Source: Hyphomicrobiales bacterium (GTDB taxonomy: Bacteria; Pseudomonadota; Alphaproteobacteria; Rhizobiales; Aestuariivirgaceae). From it: a DNA stretch of 64,000 nt. The notes beneath the pieces are model-generated. The model was given only the letters and a program-made list of their open reading frames with translations. It had not been told where the DNA came from and made no database searches. Position numbers and translations under genes: made by a program. The number at the start of each line of letters is the position of its first letter. Positions within the stretch are counted from its first letter, which is position 1. Positions 1-9,358 of this stretch are shown here, one piece after another. Location: the NCBI GenBank assembly GCA_025363755.1, contig JANYLQ010000029.1, positions 371,816-435,815 of the forward strand, given 5' to 3'.

Positions 1-1
1 T

Positions 2-733
2 GCCATTGCAGATTTTGTGGCATTTCTCTTTGGTATGCATGGGCTAGTGATTGCCAACAAGTTTCTGAATTGGCCGAGCTTTGCCGGTTTGAAGCGTGAT
101 TTTCCCGATATTTGGAAGATTGCTTTTCCAGCGGTGTTAACGCAGCTCGCCACACCTTTCACCATCGCTTACACAACGGCAATTGTTTCATCTTACGGCG
201 ATGAAGCTGTGACGGCCACGGCTTTGATTGGCCGTATCGTTCCTGTTGCTTTTGGTGTGATCTTTTCGCTCTCAGGCTCGGTGGGGCCGGTTATCGGGCA
301 AAACTTTGGTGCCAAGAATTTTGATCGTGTTCGGCAAGCCCTACGCGATGGCATGGTTTTCGCTGCTGTGTATACGATAATCGTTTCTTTGGTTATTTTT
401 GCTTTGCGGAACAATATTGCAAATCTCTTTAATGCCACGCCCCGCGCTACTGAACTTGTTGTGTTCTTTGCAACTTATGTGGGCCTCAGTTGGGCGTTTG
501 CAGGCGCGCAGTTTGTGGCGGCAGCAGCATTTAATAATTTGGGGCGGCCGGGGCTTTCAACCTGGTTCAATTGGGGCAAAGCCACATTGGGCACCATCCC
601 CTTTGCTTGGGTTGGTGCTCATTATTGGGGACCAGAAGGTATTATGGCAGGCACGGCGATTGGCGCGGTGTTTTTTGGTGTCGTATCGGTTTGGGCGGCC
701 TTTCGGATTACCAACCAGTTGGAAACGCAATAA
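2..733 (+). CDS. MATE family efflux transporter, C-terminal part (cut by window edge)
   Basis: The reading frame is open from the first bases of the window, so the N-terminal half lies outside and the true start cannot be seen. About 243 residues are visible. They contain roughly six hydrophobic segments and MATE-type signatures: 'PAVLTQLATPF' near the start of the second bundle and 'GPVIGQNFGAKN', which resembles the G-x-N-x-GA loop of MatE domains. MATE proteins export organic cations or drugs in exchange for Na+ or H+ at the inner membrane. No substrate can be inferred. The convergent DUF1127 gene begins 5 nt after the stop. Confidence 0.85.
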   Translation, partial: AIADFVAFLFGMHGLVIANKFLNWPSFAGLKRDFPDIWKIAFPAVLTQLATPFTIAYTTAIVSSYGDEAVTATALIGRIVPVAFGVIFSLSGSVGPVIGQNFGAKNFDRVRQALRDGMVFAAVYTIIVSLVIFALRNNIANLFNATPRATELVVFFATYVGLSWAFAGAQFVAAAAFNNLGRPGLSTWFNWGKATLGTIPFAWVGAHYWGPEGIMAGTAIGAVFFGVVSVWAAFRITNQLETQ

Positions 734-738
734 GTGGC

Positions 739-999
739 TTAGCCCCTGCATAGATTGGCGCGGCGGCGGGTGCTGCTCCGGTCTTCGAGAGCATTTGCTG
801 CATTCACGTAAAATGGCTGGCTGTAGGCCCAGTTAATTTCTTCACGGGTCACGCCTAAGTCGCGCAGAATATAATCGTCCATCTGGCTGAGCTGCTTGAC
901 AGTGCGGCGAGCCTGAAAATTGTGGATCAACCGCGAAATAATGCCTTCGCCTTCAAGGCTGCCTGAAACGGTGGCTTGGTGGTGTGCATAGTCGTTCAT
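739..999 (-). CDS. DUF1127 (YjiS-like) small protein
   Basis: This 86-residue protein has the DUF1127 core at about residues 26-57, including 'MDDYILRDLGVTREEI', where the D-x-x-L-x-D-[IL]-G-[IV]-x-R-x-E-I pattern is typical. Proteins of this family are small, basic and common in alphaproteobacteria. Some bind RNA or take part in phosphate, nitrogen or stress responses, but the function of this one is unknown. A GGAG Shine-Dalgarno sequence precedes the ATG at 999. The gene is divergent from a LysR regulator, and that pairing is often seen for DUF1127 genes, which suggests regulation by the neighbour. Confidence 0.8.
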   Translation of the reverse strand: MNDYAHHQATVSGSLEGEGIISRLIHNFQARRTVKQLSQMDDYILRDLGVTREEINWAYSQPFYVNAANALEDRSSTRRRANLCRG

Positions 1000-1041
1000 G
1001 ATAGATCTCCGATTTGCAGAATCGTCAAAAACTGCATTTAA

Positions 1042-1066
1042 GATATTGATTTAATTATCTAATATC
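1042..1066. promoter_or_regulatory. Inverted repeat in divergent DUF1127/LysR promoter region
   Basis: The arms GATATT (1042-1047) and AATATC (1061-1066) are separated by 13 AT-rich bases inside the 159-bp divergent gap. LysR-type regulators usually bind T-N11-A palindromes between themselves and the divergent target, so this is a candidate operator. It has not been tested, and short AT-rich palindromes can occur by chance. Confidence 0.3.
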
Positions 1067-1158
1067 GTTAGTTGTGGCTACGTTATCGCAGATTTCTATT
1101 GATCAATCCAACGAATGTGTTAAATGATATCCATTCGAAAATGTGATGGATGGTTTAA

Positions 1159-2037
1159 ATGATACCCAACCTTGATGTCGATCATTTGAAGACGTTTCTG
1201 GCGATTGCCGAGACTGGCAATTTCACTAAGGCAGCAGATGAAGTGAACAAAACTCAGTCTGCGGTTTCGATGCAGATGAAACGGCTTGAAGAAATGTTGG
1301 GCCGCACATTGTTTGAACGCGAGGGGCGCGGCAGTAAATTGTCGGAGGACGGTGCGCGCTTTATAGATCACGCACGGCGCATGGTGGATTTGAATGATGA
1401 GCTGGTATCGGCTTACACAAAGCCAGATTTGAAAGGCACAGTCAGGTTTGGAACATCGGATGATTATACGGATTTCTTTTTGCCGGAAGTTCTCGGAAAA
1501 TTTGCGCGCTCGCATCCGCTTGTAACAGTTGAAGTTGAATGTATTGGCAGTGCTATTTTGTTCGAACGCATAAAGCGCGGCGAAACAGACTTGGCTTTAG
1601 TAACATTGCGCCAGAACGACGATGAGAGCGAAGTGATGCGTAGTGAAAAATTGCGCTGGGTTACGTCTGCCAAGCACAATACACATCTGCTGCCGGTGCT
1701 TCCTTTGGCGGTTGCAGATAGCGGCTGTGATTGGCGCAGGTTTTCAGAGGACACACTAAACCGATCAAAGCGCCCCTACCGCATTGCCTATTCCAGTTCT
1801 AATCGCGCTGCAATTGATGCTGCTGTTTTGCAGGGTTTGGCAATCGCTACAATGCCCGAAATCTGTGTGCGGCCCGGCATGCGGGTTTTGACAGAAGCAG
1901 AAGGGTTCCCCGCCTTTCACCGCTTCAACATTGGCCTTGTGTCAAAACAGGGTCAGGCAACCCAAAGTGCGCTGGCTTTGGCCAATCACATTCGGGATAG
2001 CTTTGCGGTGCAGGGTACGCGGATGGCGGCGGAATAA
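1159..2037 (+). CDS. LysR family transcriptional regulator
   Basis: The 292-residue protein has the usual LTTR length. An N-terminal winged helix-turn-helix spans about residues 5-64, with the hallmark 'FLAIAETGNFTKAADEVN' and 'AVSMQMKRLEEMLGRTLFER'. It is followed by a periplasmic-binding-protein-like effector domain from about residue 90. The effector is unknown. The gene is divergent from the DUF1127 gene and its stop abuts the stop of gshA on the other strand with no spacer. Autoregulation and control of the DUF1127 gene are inferences from position only. Confidence 0.9.
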   Translation: MIPNLDVDHLKTFLAIAETGNFTKAADEVNKTQSAVSMQMKRLEEMLGRTLFEREGRGSKLSEDGARFIDHARRMVDLNDELVSAYTKPDLKGTVRFGTSDDYTDFFLPEVLGKFARSHPLVTVEVECIGSAILFERIKRGETDLALVTLRQNDDESEVMRSEKLRWVTSAKHNTHLLPVLPLAVADSGCDWRRFSEDTLNRSKRPYRIAYSSSNRAAIDAAVLQGLAIATMPEICVRPGMRVLTEAEGFPAFHRFNIGLVSKQGQATQSALALANHIRDSFAVQGTRMAAE

Positions 2038-3402
2038 CTAGTACGCTGCCGCCTTAAACACGGGCGCAATATCCTGGCCCCAGACATTGTTATAGAGATC
2101 AAGCAATTCTTGTGCCTTGGTTTTGTCGCGGGCAACTTCATCATCTAACACATTGAGGAAAGTGGATTCGCTCATGCTGCGCGCGTCTAAGCCTGCGCGG
2201 GCGATCTTCAAAACTTCGCGACCTAGATCAAGCAATGTGCGGCCCATGAACTGAGCGTGAAGGCCTTTGACAGCCACTTCATCGCGCATGGATTGGCGCT
2301 GAGCTTCAGTGGAGGGCTTAATCAAATCATAGGCGGCATCGAGCGACGATTGGTCATAAAGCAAGCCCACCCAGAAGGCGGGCAGTGCGCAGAGCTTGTC
2401 TTGCAAGCCAGAATCAGCGCCGCGCATTTCCAGATATTTCTTCAAACGGACTTCGGGGAAAATGGTGGTGAGGTGATCGGCCCAATCTTTCATGTTGGGT
2501 TTTTCGCCAGGCAGTTGGGGCAGTTTGCCATCCATAAATTTGCGGAAGCTTTCGCCTGCGGTATTTAAATATTTGCCATCACGCATGGCAAAATACATCG
2601 GCACATCTAATGCGAATTCCACATAGCGTTCGATGCTCATGCCATCTTCAAAAACAAAGGGTGTCATGCCGGCGCGCGCATTATCCGTATCAGTCCACAC
2701 ATGGCTGCGGAAGGATTGATAACCGTTGGGCTTGCCTTCCAAGAATGGCGAGTTGGCAAACAGGGCTGTGGCCAATGGCTGAAGTGCAATCGATGTGCGC
2801 AGCTTTTTCACCATGTCGGCTTCGTCGCCATAGTCGAGGTTCACTTGCACAGTGCAGGTGCGGAACATCATATCGCGGCCCATGGTGCCAACCTTGTCCA
2901 TATAAGGCGCCATGATTTTATAACGGCCTTTAGGCATGACAGGGGTTTCGGCACGCGTCCAAACGGGGCTGGCACCGAGGCCTAGAAAGCCTATGCCCAA
3001 TTTGTCGCCAATAGTTCGAACTTGTTTGAGATGTTCAGAAACTTCGACACATGTTTCACCCACTGTCTCAAGCGGCGCGCCTGAAAGTTCAAACTGTCCG
3101 CCGGGTTCGAGTGAGATATTGGCCAATGAATTTGGATCAGATAGAGCGATGATGTGCTCGCCTTCATACACACCCTCCCAACCATAGGAATCGCGGAGGC
3201 CTTCAAGCAATGCGCGTATAGAACTTTTACCTTCGTAAGGGACAGGGCCAAGCGTGTCCTTCAGAAACGGAAATTTTTCATGCTCTGTACCAATGCGCCA
3301 TTCTGATTTTGGTTTGAAGCCATCAACGAAATAAGCGATCAGTTGATCCTTGTTTTCGATTGGTGCTCGTGCTTGCGCAGTATCGGGCGTTGGTCCGCTC
3401 AC
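2038..3402 (-). CDS. gshA: Glutamate-cysteine ligase, plant/alphaproteobacterial type
   Basis: The product is a 454-residue ligase that joins glutamate and cysteine to gamma-glutamylcysteine (EC 6.3.2.2), the first step of glutathione synthesis in the cytoplasm. The N-terminal 'WRIGTEHEKFPF' and the length match the GCS2/plant-type family, found in plants and alphaproteobacteria, rather than E. coli GshA. The only plausible start is GTG at 3402, since the next methionine lies deep in the conserved domain. rsmE lies upstream on the same strand with an 83-bp gap, so co-transcription is likely. The stop is back to back with the LysR gene. Confidence 0.92.
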   Translation of the reverse strand: MSGPTPDTAQARAPIENKDQLIAYFVDGFKPKSEWRIGTEHEKFPFLKDTLGPVPYEGKSSIRALLEGLRDSYGWEGVYEGEHIIALSDPNSLANISLEPGGQFELSGAPLETVGETCVEVSEHLKQVRTIGDKLGIGFLGLGASPVWTRAETPVMPKGRYKIMAPYMDKVGTMGRDMMFRTCTVQVNLDYGDEADMVKKLRTSIALQPLATALFANSPFLEGKPNGYQSFRSHVWTDTDNARAGMTPFVFEDGMSIERYVEFALDVPMYFAMRDGKYLNTAGESFRKFMDGKLPQLPGEKPNMKDWADHLTTIFPEVRLKKYLEMRGADSGLQDKLCALPAFWVGLLYDQSSLDAAYDLIKPSTEAQRQSMRDEVAVKGLHAQFMGRTLLDLGREVLKIARAGLDARSMSESTFLNVLDDEVARDKTKAQELLDLYNNVWGQDIAPVFKAAAY

Positions 3403-3485
3403 TTTTTATTTTTTCCCATTGTTGCCTTTTCTCCATGTAGGCATTTGCTGTGACAGCAGCAAGTAGCTTTCTGTACTATATTCTA

Positions 3486-4229
3486 TTACGATTTGTAGGG
3501 GCTGCCCCAGTCGCCCAATTTAGCTTGCACCAGCGATAAAGCGGCAATGGCCACAGTGTCGGCACGCATGATGCGGGGGCCGAGTTTGATGGCTGTTACA
3601 AAAGGCAATGATTTAAGATGTTTACGCTCATCTTCCGTGAAGCCACCTTCCGGGCCAACACAGACAGCAAGTGGTGGTTTAAGGCCTTCAAGGGCTTGTA
3701 ACGGATCCGAAACATTTGCTGTTTCGTCACAGAATATCAAGGTTCGGGACGGGTCCCAAGCTTTTAATACTGCATCAAATTTTTGTGGTTCAAGCACTTC
3801 AGCCAAAAACACAAGATTGCATTGCTCAGCGGCTTCAATCACGTTGGCGCGCATGCGGTCGAGGTTTACACGCTCGGCAATTGTTCGCGCAGTGATGATG
3901 GGGCGCAAACGCCTTGCACCGAGCTCAGTTGCCTTCTGAACCAGATAATCAAGCCGCTGATGTTTGATGGGTGCAAAGAGATAATCAATATCAGGTGGCG
4001 GCGTTGCATCGTTGAGTTTCTTTTCGATTCGGATACGAACTGACTTTTTTGTGGCGTCGGTGATATAGGCCAGCCACTCGCCATCGGTGCTGTTAAAAAT
4101 TTGCACGGGATCACCAGGGCCGTGGCGAAGCACGTTCACCAAATAATGACCCTGCTCGCGCTCCAAAGCGATTTCAGCATTCGCAGCCAATGCGGCATCA
4201 AGGTGCAAGCGGGGTGTGGTTTTTGCCAT
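3486..4229 (-). CDS. rsmE: 16S rRNA (uracil-1498-N3)-methyltransferase RsmE
   Basis: The 247-residue SPOUT-family methyltransferase methylates N3 of U1498 in 16S rRNA. The C-terminal trefoil-knot SAM-binding motif is present as 'CVGPEGGFTEDE', followed by 'LGPRIMRADTVAIAALS', the canonical RsmE ending. An N-terminal PUA-like region covers about residues 1-70. The gene is divergent from ubiA with only 26 bp between ATG codons and lies upstream of gshA. The rsmE-gshA arrangement is common in Rhizobiales. Confidence 0.93.
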   Translation of the reverse strand: MAKTTPRLHLDAALAANAEIALEREQGHYLVNVLRHGPGDPVQIFNSTDGEWLAYITDATKKSVRIRIEKKLNDATPPPDIDYLFAPIKHQRLDYLVQKATELGARRLRPIITARTIAERVNLDRMRANVIEAAEQCNLVFLAEVLEPQKFDAVLKAWDPSRTLIFCDETANVSDPLQALEGLKPPLAVCVGPEGGFTEDERKHLKSLPFVTAIKLGPRIMRADTVAIAALSLVQAKLGDWGSPYKS

Positions 4230-4255
4230 GAGCTTTGTGTATCACGGCGTCCGAT

Positions 4256-5179
4256 ATGAGCGAAACAACAAAGATTGCAGATGCGGTGAAGTCTAGCTGG
4301 GTTGATAACCTGCCTGCACGCTTAATCCCTTATGCGCAATTGATGCGGCTTGATCGCCCAATAGGGTGGTGGCTGTTACTGCTGCCATGTTGGTGGGGAT
4401 TGGCGTTGGCTCAAATTGCCGTTGGTGGCGGCTGGCCTGACTTATGGAAAGCAGTTTTGTTTTTGATCGGTGCGATTGTGATGCGCGGCGCAGGTTGCAC
4501 GCTGAATGATATTGTTGACCGCGATATTGACAACAAGGTTGAGCGCACACGCATGCGTCCTCTGCCCGCTGGGATGATCAGTTTGCGTGGAGCTTTTATA
4601 TTTTTGGGTGCTCAGCTTTTATTGGGATTGGTGATTTTATTGCAATTTAACCTCCTGACCATCGTCACTGGAATTGCATCAATGGCTATCGTAGCAATTT
4701 ATCCATTTATGAAACGCATCACCTACTGGCCGCAGGTGGTGTTGGGTTTTGCATTTAATTGGGGTGCGTTGCTGGGTTGGACTTCGGTTCACAATGGTTT
4801 TTCTTTGGCGCCTGTGTTGCTTTACTTCGGCGGCATTTCTTGGACACTGGCTTATGATACGATCTATGCACATCAAGATAAGGATGATGATGCATTGATT
4901 GGGATCAAATCCACTGCTCTCAAGTTCGGTGACGCAACGATTTATTGGCTGGTATTGTTTTTTGGATTGGCGCTCGCTTTTATTGATACCAGCCTGTGGC
5001 TTGTATCGGCCCCTGTTGCTGCCCATGTTGGCATAGCTGGAGCAACGATGCATGCGGCGTGGCAGATTTCACGCTTTGATGGTGATGACTCGCCCACATG
5101 TTTGAAACTGTTTCGCGCCAACCGCATGTTTGGTGTAATCATTCTTCTTGGCATTTTAATTGGAAGTTTTATTTTATGA
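4256..5179 (+). CDS. ubiA: 4-hydroxybenzoate polyprenyltransferase UbiA
   Basis: This is a membrane prenyltransferase of ubiquinone biosynthesis that attaches the polyprenyl tail to 4-hydroxybenzoate. Both Asp-rich motifs are visible: '[20 protein letters not shown]' and, in the second half, '[12 protein letters not shown]'. About eight to nine hydrophobic helices are present. I chose the ATG at 4256 (307 aa). A longer frame from a TTG at 4235 adds seven unconserved residues. The stop overlaps the start of pmbA in an ATGA, so the two are translationally coupled. Confidence 0.92.
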   Translation: MSETTKIADAVKSSWVDNLPARLIPYAQLMRLDRPIGWWLLLLPCWWGLALAQIAVGGGWPDLWKAVLFLIGAIVMRGAGCTLNDIVDRDIDNKVERTRMRPLPAGMISLRGAFIFLGAQLLLGLVILLQFNLLTIVTGIASMAIVAIYPFMKRITYWPQVVLGFAFNWGALLGWTSVHNGFSLAPVLLYFGGISWTLAYDTIYAHQDKDDDALIGIKSTALKFGDATIYWLVLFFGLALAFIDTSLWLVSAPVAAHVGIAGATMHAAWQISRFDGDDSPTCLKLFRANRMFGVIILLGILIGSFIL

Positions 5180-6513
5180 CGGATAAATTATTAGACATTG
5201 CCGCTGATCTTGTTTCGCGGGCGCGAAAATTGGGGGCAACAGACGCAGACGCGATGGCGGTTGAGCAAAGCAATGTGAGTGTTTCAATCCGCGAAGGGGC
5301 GGTTGAAGATTTAGAACGATCGGAAGCCACCGGTGTGGGTCTTCGGGTTTTTGCAGGCAAGTCGTCAGCGATTATTTCGGGCAGTGTGCTCACATCAGAG
5401 TCTTTACAGAAGTTGGCAGAGCGTGCGGTGGCCATGGCTAAAGCTGCACCACCAGATGAATTTTGTGGGCTGGCTGATCCATCGCAATTGGCCAAAGGCA
5501 GCATTGATCTTGATTTGGTTTCGGCTGACGAACCTTCAGTCGAACTTTTGAAGTCGATGGCAATAGATGCCGAGCGATTTGCGCTGGATGTGAACGGTGT
5601 TTCCAAAAGCATTGGTTCAGGTGCATCAGCTTCAAACTATTTTGTGGCATTGGCTTCAAGTAATGGTTTTTCGCGTAGTTATAGGCGCACCGGGTTTGGG
5701 CTCAGCGCATCGGTGATTTCCGGCGAAGGCACAGATATGGTGCGCGATTATGATGGCACATCGGCCAATCATTTTTCCGATTTGGAAACGCCAGAAAAAA
5801 TTGGCAGGACAGCAGGTGAGCGCGTGGTTGCCAAGATCAATCCGCAAAAACTGACCTCGCGTTCTGCTCCGGTAATTTTTGATCGGCGTGTCTCATCCAG
5901 TTTGCTTGGACATTTTGTTGGGGCGATTAATGGTTCGGCGATTGCGCGCGGCGTTAGCTTTTTGAAGGATGAACTGGAAAAACAGATCTTCAAATCGAAC
6001 ATCAACATCATTGACGATCCCTTACGCATACGTGGGCCCGCCTCACGCTCGTTTGATGGTGAAGGCCTTGCCGTGCAACGTCGCGCGTTGATAGACAATG
6101 GCGTTTTGACAGGTTGGGTTTTAGATTTGCGTTCAGCACGGCAACTTGGAATGCAGCCCACGGGCCAAGGTTCACGCGGCATGGCCTCACAGCCCAGCCC
6201 TTCAACATCAAATGTGCATTTGGAACCGGGTGAGCAATCACCCGAAGAAATGATGAAGACGGTGGGCAGCGGATTGCTGATCACCGAATTTATCGGGGCC
6301 AGCATCAACTCATCAACGGGCGATTATAGCCGCGGTGCTTCAGGCTTTTGGTTTGAAAATGGCGAGATTGCTTATCCCGTGAGCGAAATAACTGTAGCTG
6401 GAAATTTGAAGGATATGTTTATGAGCTTGGTTCCAGCTAATGATTTGATATTTAAGGGGGCCACCAATGCGCCTTCCTGCTTGATTGAGGGCATGACCAT
6501 TGCTGGGCGTTAA
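5176..6513 (+). CDS. pmbA: TldD/PmbA family protein (PmbA/TldE)
   Basis: The protein is 445 residues long from the ATG at 5176, which overlaps the ubiA stop by 4 nt. A frame extending back to 5098 lies inside ubiA and is rejected. The family pairs TldD with TldE/PmbA in a protease that processes peptides such as microcin B17 and degrades CcdA. The metal-binding HExxxH motif of TldD is absent, as expected for the PmbA partner. Conserved PmbA features include '[15 protein letters not shown]' and the C-terminal '[17 protein letters not shown]'. The IMPase gene begins inside its 3' end. Confidence 0.9.
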   Translation: MTDKLLDIAADLVSRARKLGATDADAMAVEQSNVSVSIREGAVEDLERSEATGVGLRVFAGKSSAIISGSVLTSESLQKLAERAVAMAKAAPPDEFCGLADPSQLAKGSIDLDLVSADEPSVELLKSMAIDAERFALDVNGVSKSIGSGASASNYFVALASSNGFSRSYRRTGFGLSASVISGEGTDMVRDYDGTSANHFSDLETPEKIGRTAGERVVAKINPQKLTSRSAPVIFDRRVSSSLLGHFVGAINGSAIARGVSFLKDELEKQIFKSNINIIDDPLRIRGPASRSFDGEGLAVQRRALIDNGVLTGWVLDLRSARQLGMQPTGQGSRGMASQPSPSTSNVHLEPGEQSPEEMMKTVGSGLLITEFIGASINSSTGDYSRGASGFWFENGEIAYPVSEITVAGNLKDMFMSLVPANDLIFKGATNAPSCLIEGMTIAGR

Positions 6514-7288
6514 ATTACCCGCGAATTTGCAAGCCGATTCAGATTTGCTTTTTACTGCTGTTCAAGAAGCTGGGGCAATGGGCCTTGAGCTTTCGCGGAA
6601 GAATGTGCGAAATTGGGCAAAGCCCGATGGATCGACGGTGACTGAAGCTGATTTGCAAATTGATGCTTTTTTGAAATCACGATTGCACGACACCCGCCCT
6701 GATTATGGTTGGCTATCAGAAGAAACACCTGACACCCCTGACCGACTTTCGTGCAAACGGCTTTGGATTGTTGATCCGATTGATGGCACGAATAGTTTTG
6801 TGAATGGCTCGGATGGCTGGTGTATTGGTGCTGCTTTGATTGAGGATGGTCAGGTTATCCTGGCTGCACTGTACCAACCAAAGGCTGAATTATTTTATGC
6901 AGCAGCTTTGGGGTACGGTGCATATTGTAATAAGGTTTTGATGACGGCCAATGATGATTCAGGGTTTGCTGGGGCCAAACTCTTGGGTACTGGCCGCGCC
7001 TTAAAAACCTTTCCCGGTGTGTCGGCTGCAGCTTCACCGCAAATTCCGCTTTTGTTGCGCTTGGCCCATGTTGCAAGTGGTCAAGCTGACATCGCGTTGT
7101 CATTTGGCCCGCGCAATGATTGGGACTTGGCGGCGGGTGATTTATTGGTGCAAGAAGCTGGTGGCGTGATAACTCAGGTTACTGGCGCTAAGATGATTTA
7201 CAATCTTGCGACCCCAAAACAAAACGGCATGCTGGCCGCGGGTAAGCAAAGACACAGCGCAGCGCTTAAGATATTGGAGGCGATATGA
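6500..7288 (+). CDS. Inositol monophosphatase family protein (CysQ/SuhB-like)
   Basis: The 262-residue Mg2+-dependent phosphatase has the family motifs 'SEE' (73-75), 'VDPIDGTNSF' (91-100) and 'WDLAAGDLLVQEAGG' (about 208-222), which supply the metal-binding Glu and Asp residues. It could be a 3'(2'),5'-bisphosphate nucleotidase (CysQ) or an inositol or histidinol phosphatase. The motifs do not decide which. The start is a TTG at 6500, or a later TTG at 6527, because no ATG lies in frame before the conserved region. It overlaps pmbA by 14 nt and DUF4170 by 4 nt, so all four genes form one tight unit. Confidence 0.85.
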   Translation: MLGVKLPANLQADSDLLFTAVQEAGAMGLELSRKNVRNWAKPDGSTVTEADLQIDAFLKSRLHDTRPDYGWLSEETPDTPDRLSCKRLWIVDPIDGTNSFVNGSDGWCIGAALIEDGQVILAALYQPKAELFYAAALGYGAYCNKVLMTANDDSGFAGAKLLGTGRALKTFPGVSAAASPQIPLLLRLAHVASGQADIALSFGPRNDWDLAAGDLLVQEAGGVITQVTGAKMIYNLATPKQNGMLAAGKQRHSAALKILEAI

Positions 7289-7524
7289 CGGAACCTAAAG
7301 AACAGCTGCTTCATCTGGTATTTGGTGGTGAGCTGAGTGATGTGTCTCATGTTACATTCAAGGATTTGGCAAAACTTGATGTGGTTGGATTTTATCCCAA
7401 CTATGCATCAGCCCATCAGGCTTGGCAGGGCAAGGCGCGCGAGACAATTGATAATGCGCAGATGAGATATTTTATCGTGCATATGCATCGGTTGCTTGAT
7501 CCTGCGACTGATCACACCCATTAA
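7285..7524 (+). CDS. DUF4170 domain protein
   Basis: This 79-residue soluble protein carries the DUF4170 pattern: 'HLVFGGEL' near the start, then 'LDVVGFYPNYASAHQAWQ' and 'AQMRYFIVHMHRLLDP'. The family is small and largely alphaproteobacterial, with no established function. It starts with an ATGA overlap on the IMPase gene, and an IMPase-DUF4170 pair is a recurring arrangement in Rhizobiales, so a linked role is plausible but unproven. Its stop overlaps the ribF stop on the other strand by 4 nt. Confidence 0.8.
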   Translation: MTEPKEQLLHLVFGGELSDVSHVTFKDLAKLDVVGFYPNYASAHQAWQGKARETIDNAQMRYFIVHMHRLLDPATDHTH

Positions 7525-8519
7525 ATCTTTCCCGCAGCTTGTAATTTCCGCAGCGGAAAATTTTCAACTACATCGGCTGCCAACACTTTACGTACCTCAG
7601 CACAATCCGCGTGCATTTGGGTGACGAGGTCATCTACACCTTTAAAAGTTTTGTCAGGTCTGATCAGATCAACGAAATTGACCGTTAGAATTTTTCCATA
7701 GAGGTCGATATCTTGATCAAGCAGATAGACTTCTAAAAATGTGCGCTTGGTGTCAAAAGTGGGTCTGTCGCCGAAATATGCAGCACCTTGCCAACATGGT
7801 GTGGTCGACGGAGCAGCGGAGTCTCGGGCCGTGACTGCATAGATTCCTCGAAACGGTTCGGCACCAGGATCAAGGACGATATTTGCTGTTGGAAATCCTA
7901 TGGTGCGACCACGTTGATCGCCGGGTACAACCTCACCCATGACAATCCATTGATAGCCCAATTCATTTGCAGCCGCGCGCATATGGCCACGCCGCAGAGA
8001 GGTTCGGATTGAACTTGATGAGAAAGGCGCGTGGCCGTCGCCATCGTCGGTTACTTGGTCGACGACAGTTACTTTAAAGCCATGCTTTAAACCCATCTCA
8101 CGCAAATTTTCTGGGCCGCCTTTGCGGCCCTTGCCGAAATGGAAATCATAGCCCGTTACAACGTGCGAAACACCGAGGCGTTTGACCAAATGTTCCAAAA
8201 TGAATTCATCAGCTTCAAGACCCGCGAGGGCTTCGTTAAAATCGATGCTGGCTGCAAATTCCGCACCAAAGGCAGAGGCAAGGCGCATTTTCAGTGGATG
8301 AGGTGTTAAGCGGAACACCGGCTCTGTTGGGCGGAAGAAAGATCTGGGGTGCGGCTCGAACGTTAAAATGCCCCACGGCTTGTTTGAATCGGTTGCTTGC
8401 TTACGCGCGATGTTCAGTAGTTCTTGGTGGCCCCGGTGCAATCCATCAAAGTTACCGATGGCTACAACGCCGCCGCGTAGAGCTTGTGGAAATTCATTGG
8501 CTGGCAAAAACACTTTCAT
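7521..8519 (-). CDS. ribF: Bifunctional riboflavin kinase / FAD synthetase RibF
   Basis: The 332-residue enzyme converts riboflavin to FMN (kinase) and FMN to FAD (adenylyltransferase). The N-terminal nucleotidyltransferase domain shows 'GNFDGLHRGHQELL' (22-35), containing the HxGH motif. The C-terminal kinase domain starts near residue 185 with 'GRTIGFPTANI'. Length is normal. It lies 21 bp downstream of the HAD-IIA gene on the same strand and is probably co-transcribed with it, a pairing common in alphaproteobacteria. Confidence 0.94.
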   Translation of the reverse strand: MKVFLPANEFPQALRGGVVAIGNFDGLHRGHQELLNIARKQATDSNKPWGILTFEPHPRSFFRPTEPVFRLTPHPLKMRLASAFGAEFAASIDFNEALAGLEADEFILEHLVKRLGVSHVVTGYDFHFGKGRKGGPENLREMGLKHGFKVTVVDQVTDDGDGHAPFSSSSIRTSLRRGHMRAAANELGYQWIVMGEVVPGDQRGRTIGFPTANIVLDPGAEPFRGIYAVTARDSAAPSTTPCWQGAAYFGDRPTFDTKRTFLEVYLLDQDIDLYGKILTVNFVDLIRPDKTFKGVDDLVTQMHADCAEVRKVLAADVVENFPLRKLQAAGKI

Positions 8520-8540
8520 GGGCTGGCCATAGCCAAAACT

Positions 8541-9356
8541 TCAGTGCCAGTCTAGTTCAGGCATATGAGCTATGATATTGGCGTGGGGCACCGCCTTTTG
8601 TGTTTCGGCCACAATATCATCACTTGCGTTGATGCCATCGGTAATAAACACGCATGGCACACCTAATTCTGCTGCACCTTTCACATCGGTTTGTGGGCCA
8701 TCGCCGATGCAGAGAATTTGGTTTTTATCGATTGCGTGGCCCAGTTTTTCTCGGGCTTTTGAAATGGCTAAATCATAAATTGGCGTGAAAGGCTTTCCGG
8801 CCATTAAAACTTTGCCACCAATATTTGCATAAGCTTCGGCTAAGGCACCCGCGCAAGGGATCAAGCGATCGCCTTTTTGCACAACCTTATCTGGGTTGGC
8901 GCATATCATAGTGAGATTGTGTTGCTTCATTTCAACGAGAGAGTCTGCGTAGTCACCTGCGGTTTCGTCCACTTCGTTGAAGAGACCTGTGCAGACAACC
9001 GATTGTGCTTGGGCGATTGAAACGCGCGCAATATCGAGGCCTTTAAAAATGGAATGATCACGCGAAGTGCCGATGAAGTAAGTCTTGTCACCACCGTGTT
9101 TCATGATGAGGTTGCGTGTCACATCACCAGAGGTGACAAGATTGTCGTAAGCCGTCTTATCAACACCTAATTGCTCTAAATGTTGGGTCACACTGGGAGC
9201 CGTGTTTGGGGCATTGGTTATCAGGATGACTGTGCCGCCATTGGCCCGGTGATTTTTGAGAGCCGCCACTGCTGAAGCAAATGGACGAACACCATTATGC
9301 ACAACGCCCCAAATGTCACTGAGCCAAATGGGATAAGTTTTCGAGAGTGCCTTCAT
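8541..9356 (-). CDS. HAD superfamily class IIA hydrolase (TIGR01459 type)
   Basis: The 271-residue phosphatase has the HAD motifs: 'LSDIWGVVHNG' (nucleophile Asp, motif I), 'VILITNAP' (motif II), the motif III lysine in 'MAGKPFTPIYDLA', and 'CIGDGPQTDVKGA' (motif IV). This is the p-nitrophenylphosphatase/NagD-like IIA subclass. The substrate is unknown. The ATG at 9356 is preferred. A GTG at 9359 overlaps the stop of the EAL gene, giving TAGTGATG, so translation may be coupled. Neighbours are ribF downstream and the EAL protein upstream. Confidence 0.85.
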   Translation of the reverse strand: MKALSKTYPIWLSDIWGVVHNGVRPFASAVAALKNHRANGGTVILITNAPNTAPSVTQHLEQLGVDKTAYDNLVTSGDVTRNLIMKHGGDKTYFIGTSRDHSIFKGLDIARVSIAQAQSVVCTGLFNEVDETAGDYADSLVEMKQHNLTMICANPDKVVQKGDRLIPCAGALAEAYANIGGKVLMAGKPFTPIYDLAISKAREKLGHAIDKNQILCIGDGPQTDVKGAAELGVPCVFITDGINASDDIVAETQKAVPHANIIAHMPELDWH

Positions 9357-9358
9357 CA

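Noticed and set aside
5769..6308. 179-codon open frame opposite pmbA
   Set aside because: It is a codon shadow of the conserved pmbA frame, lacks a ribosome site and family features, and has odd composition (Ser/Pro rich).
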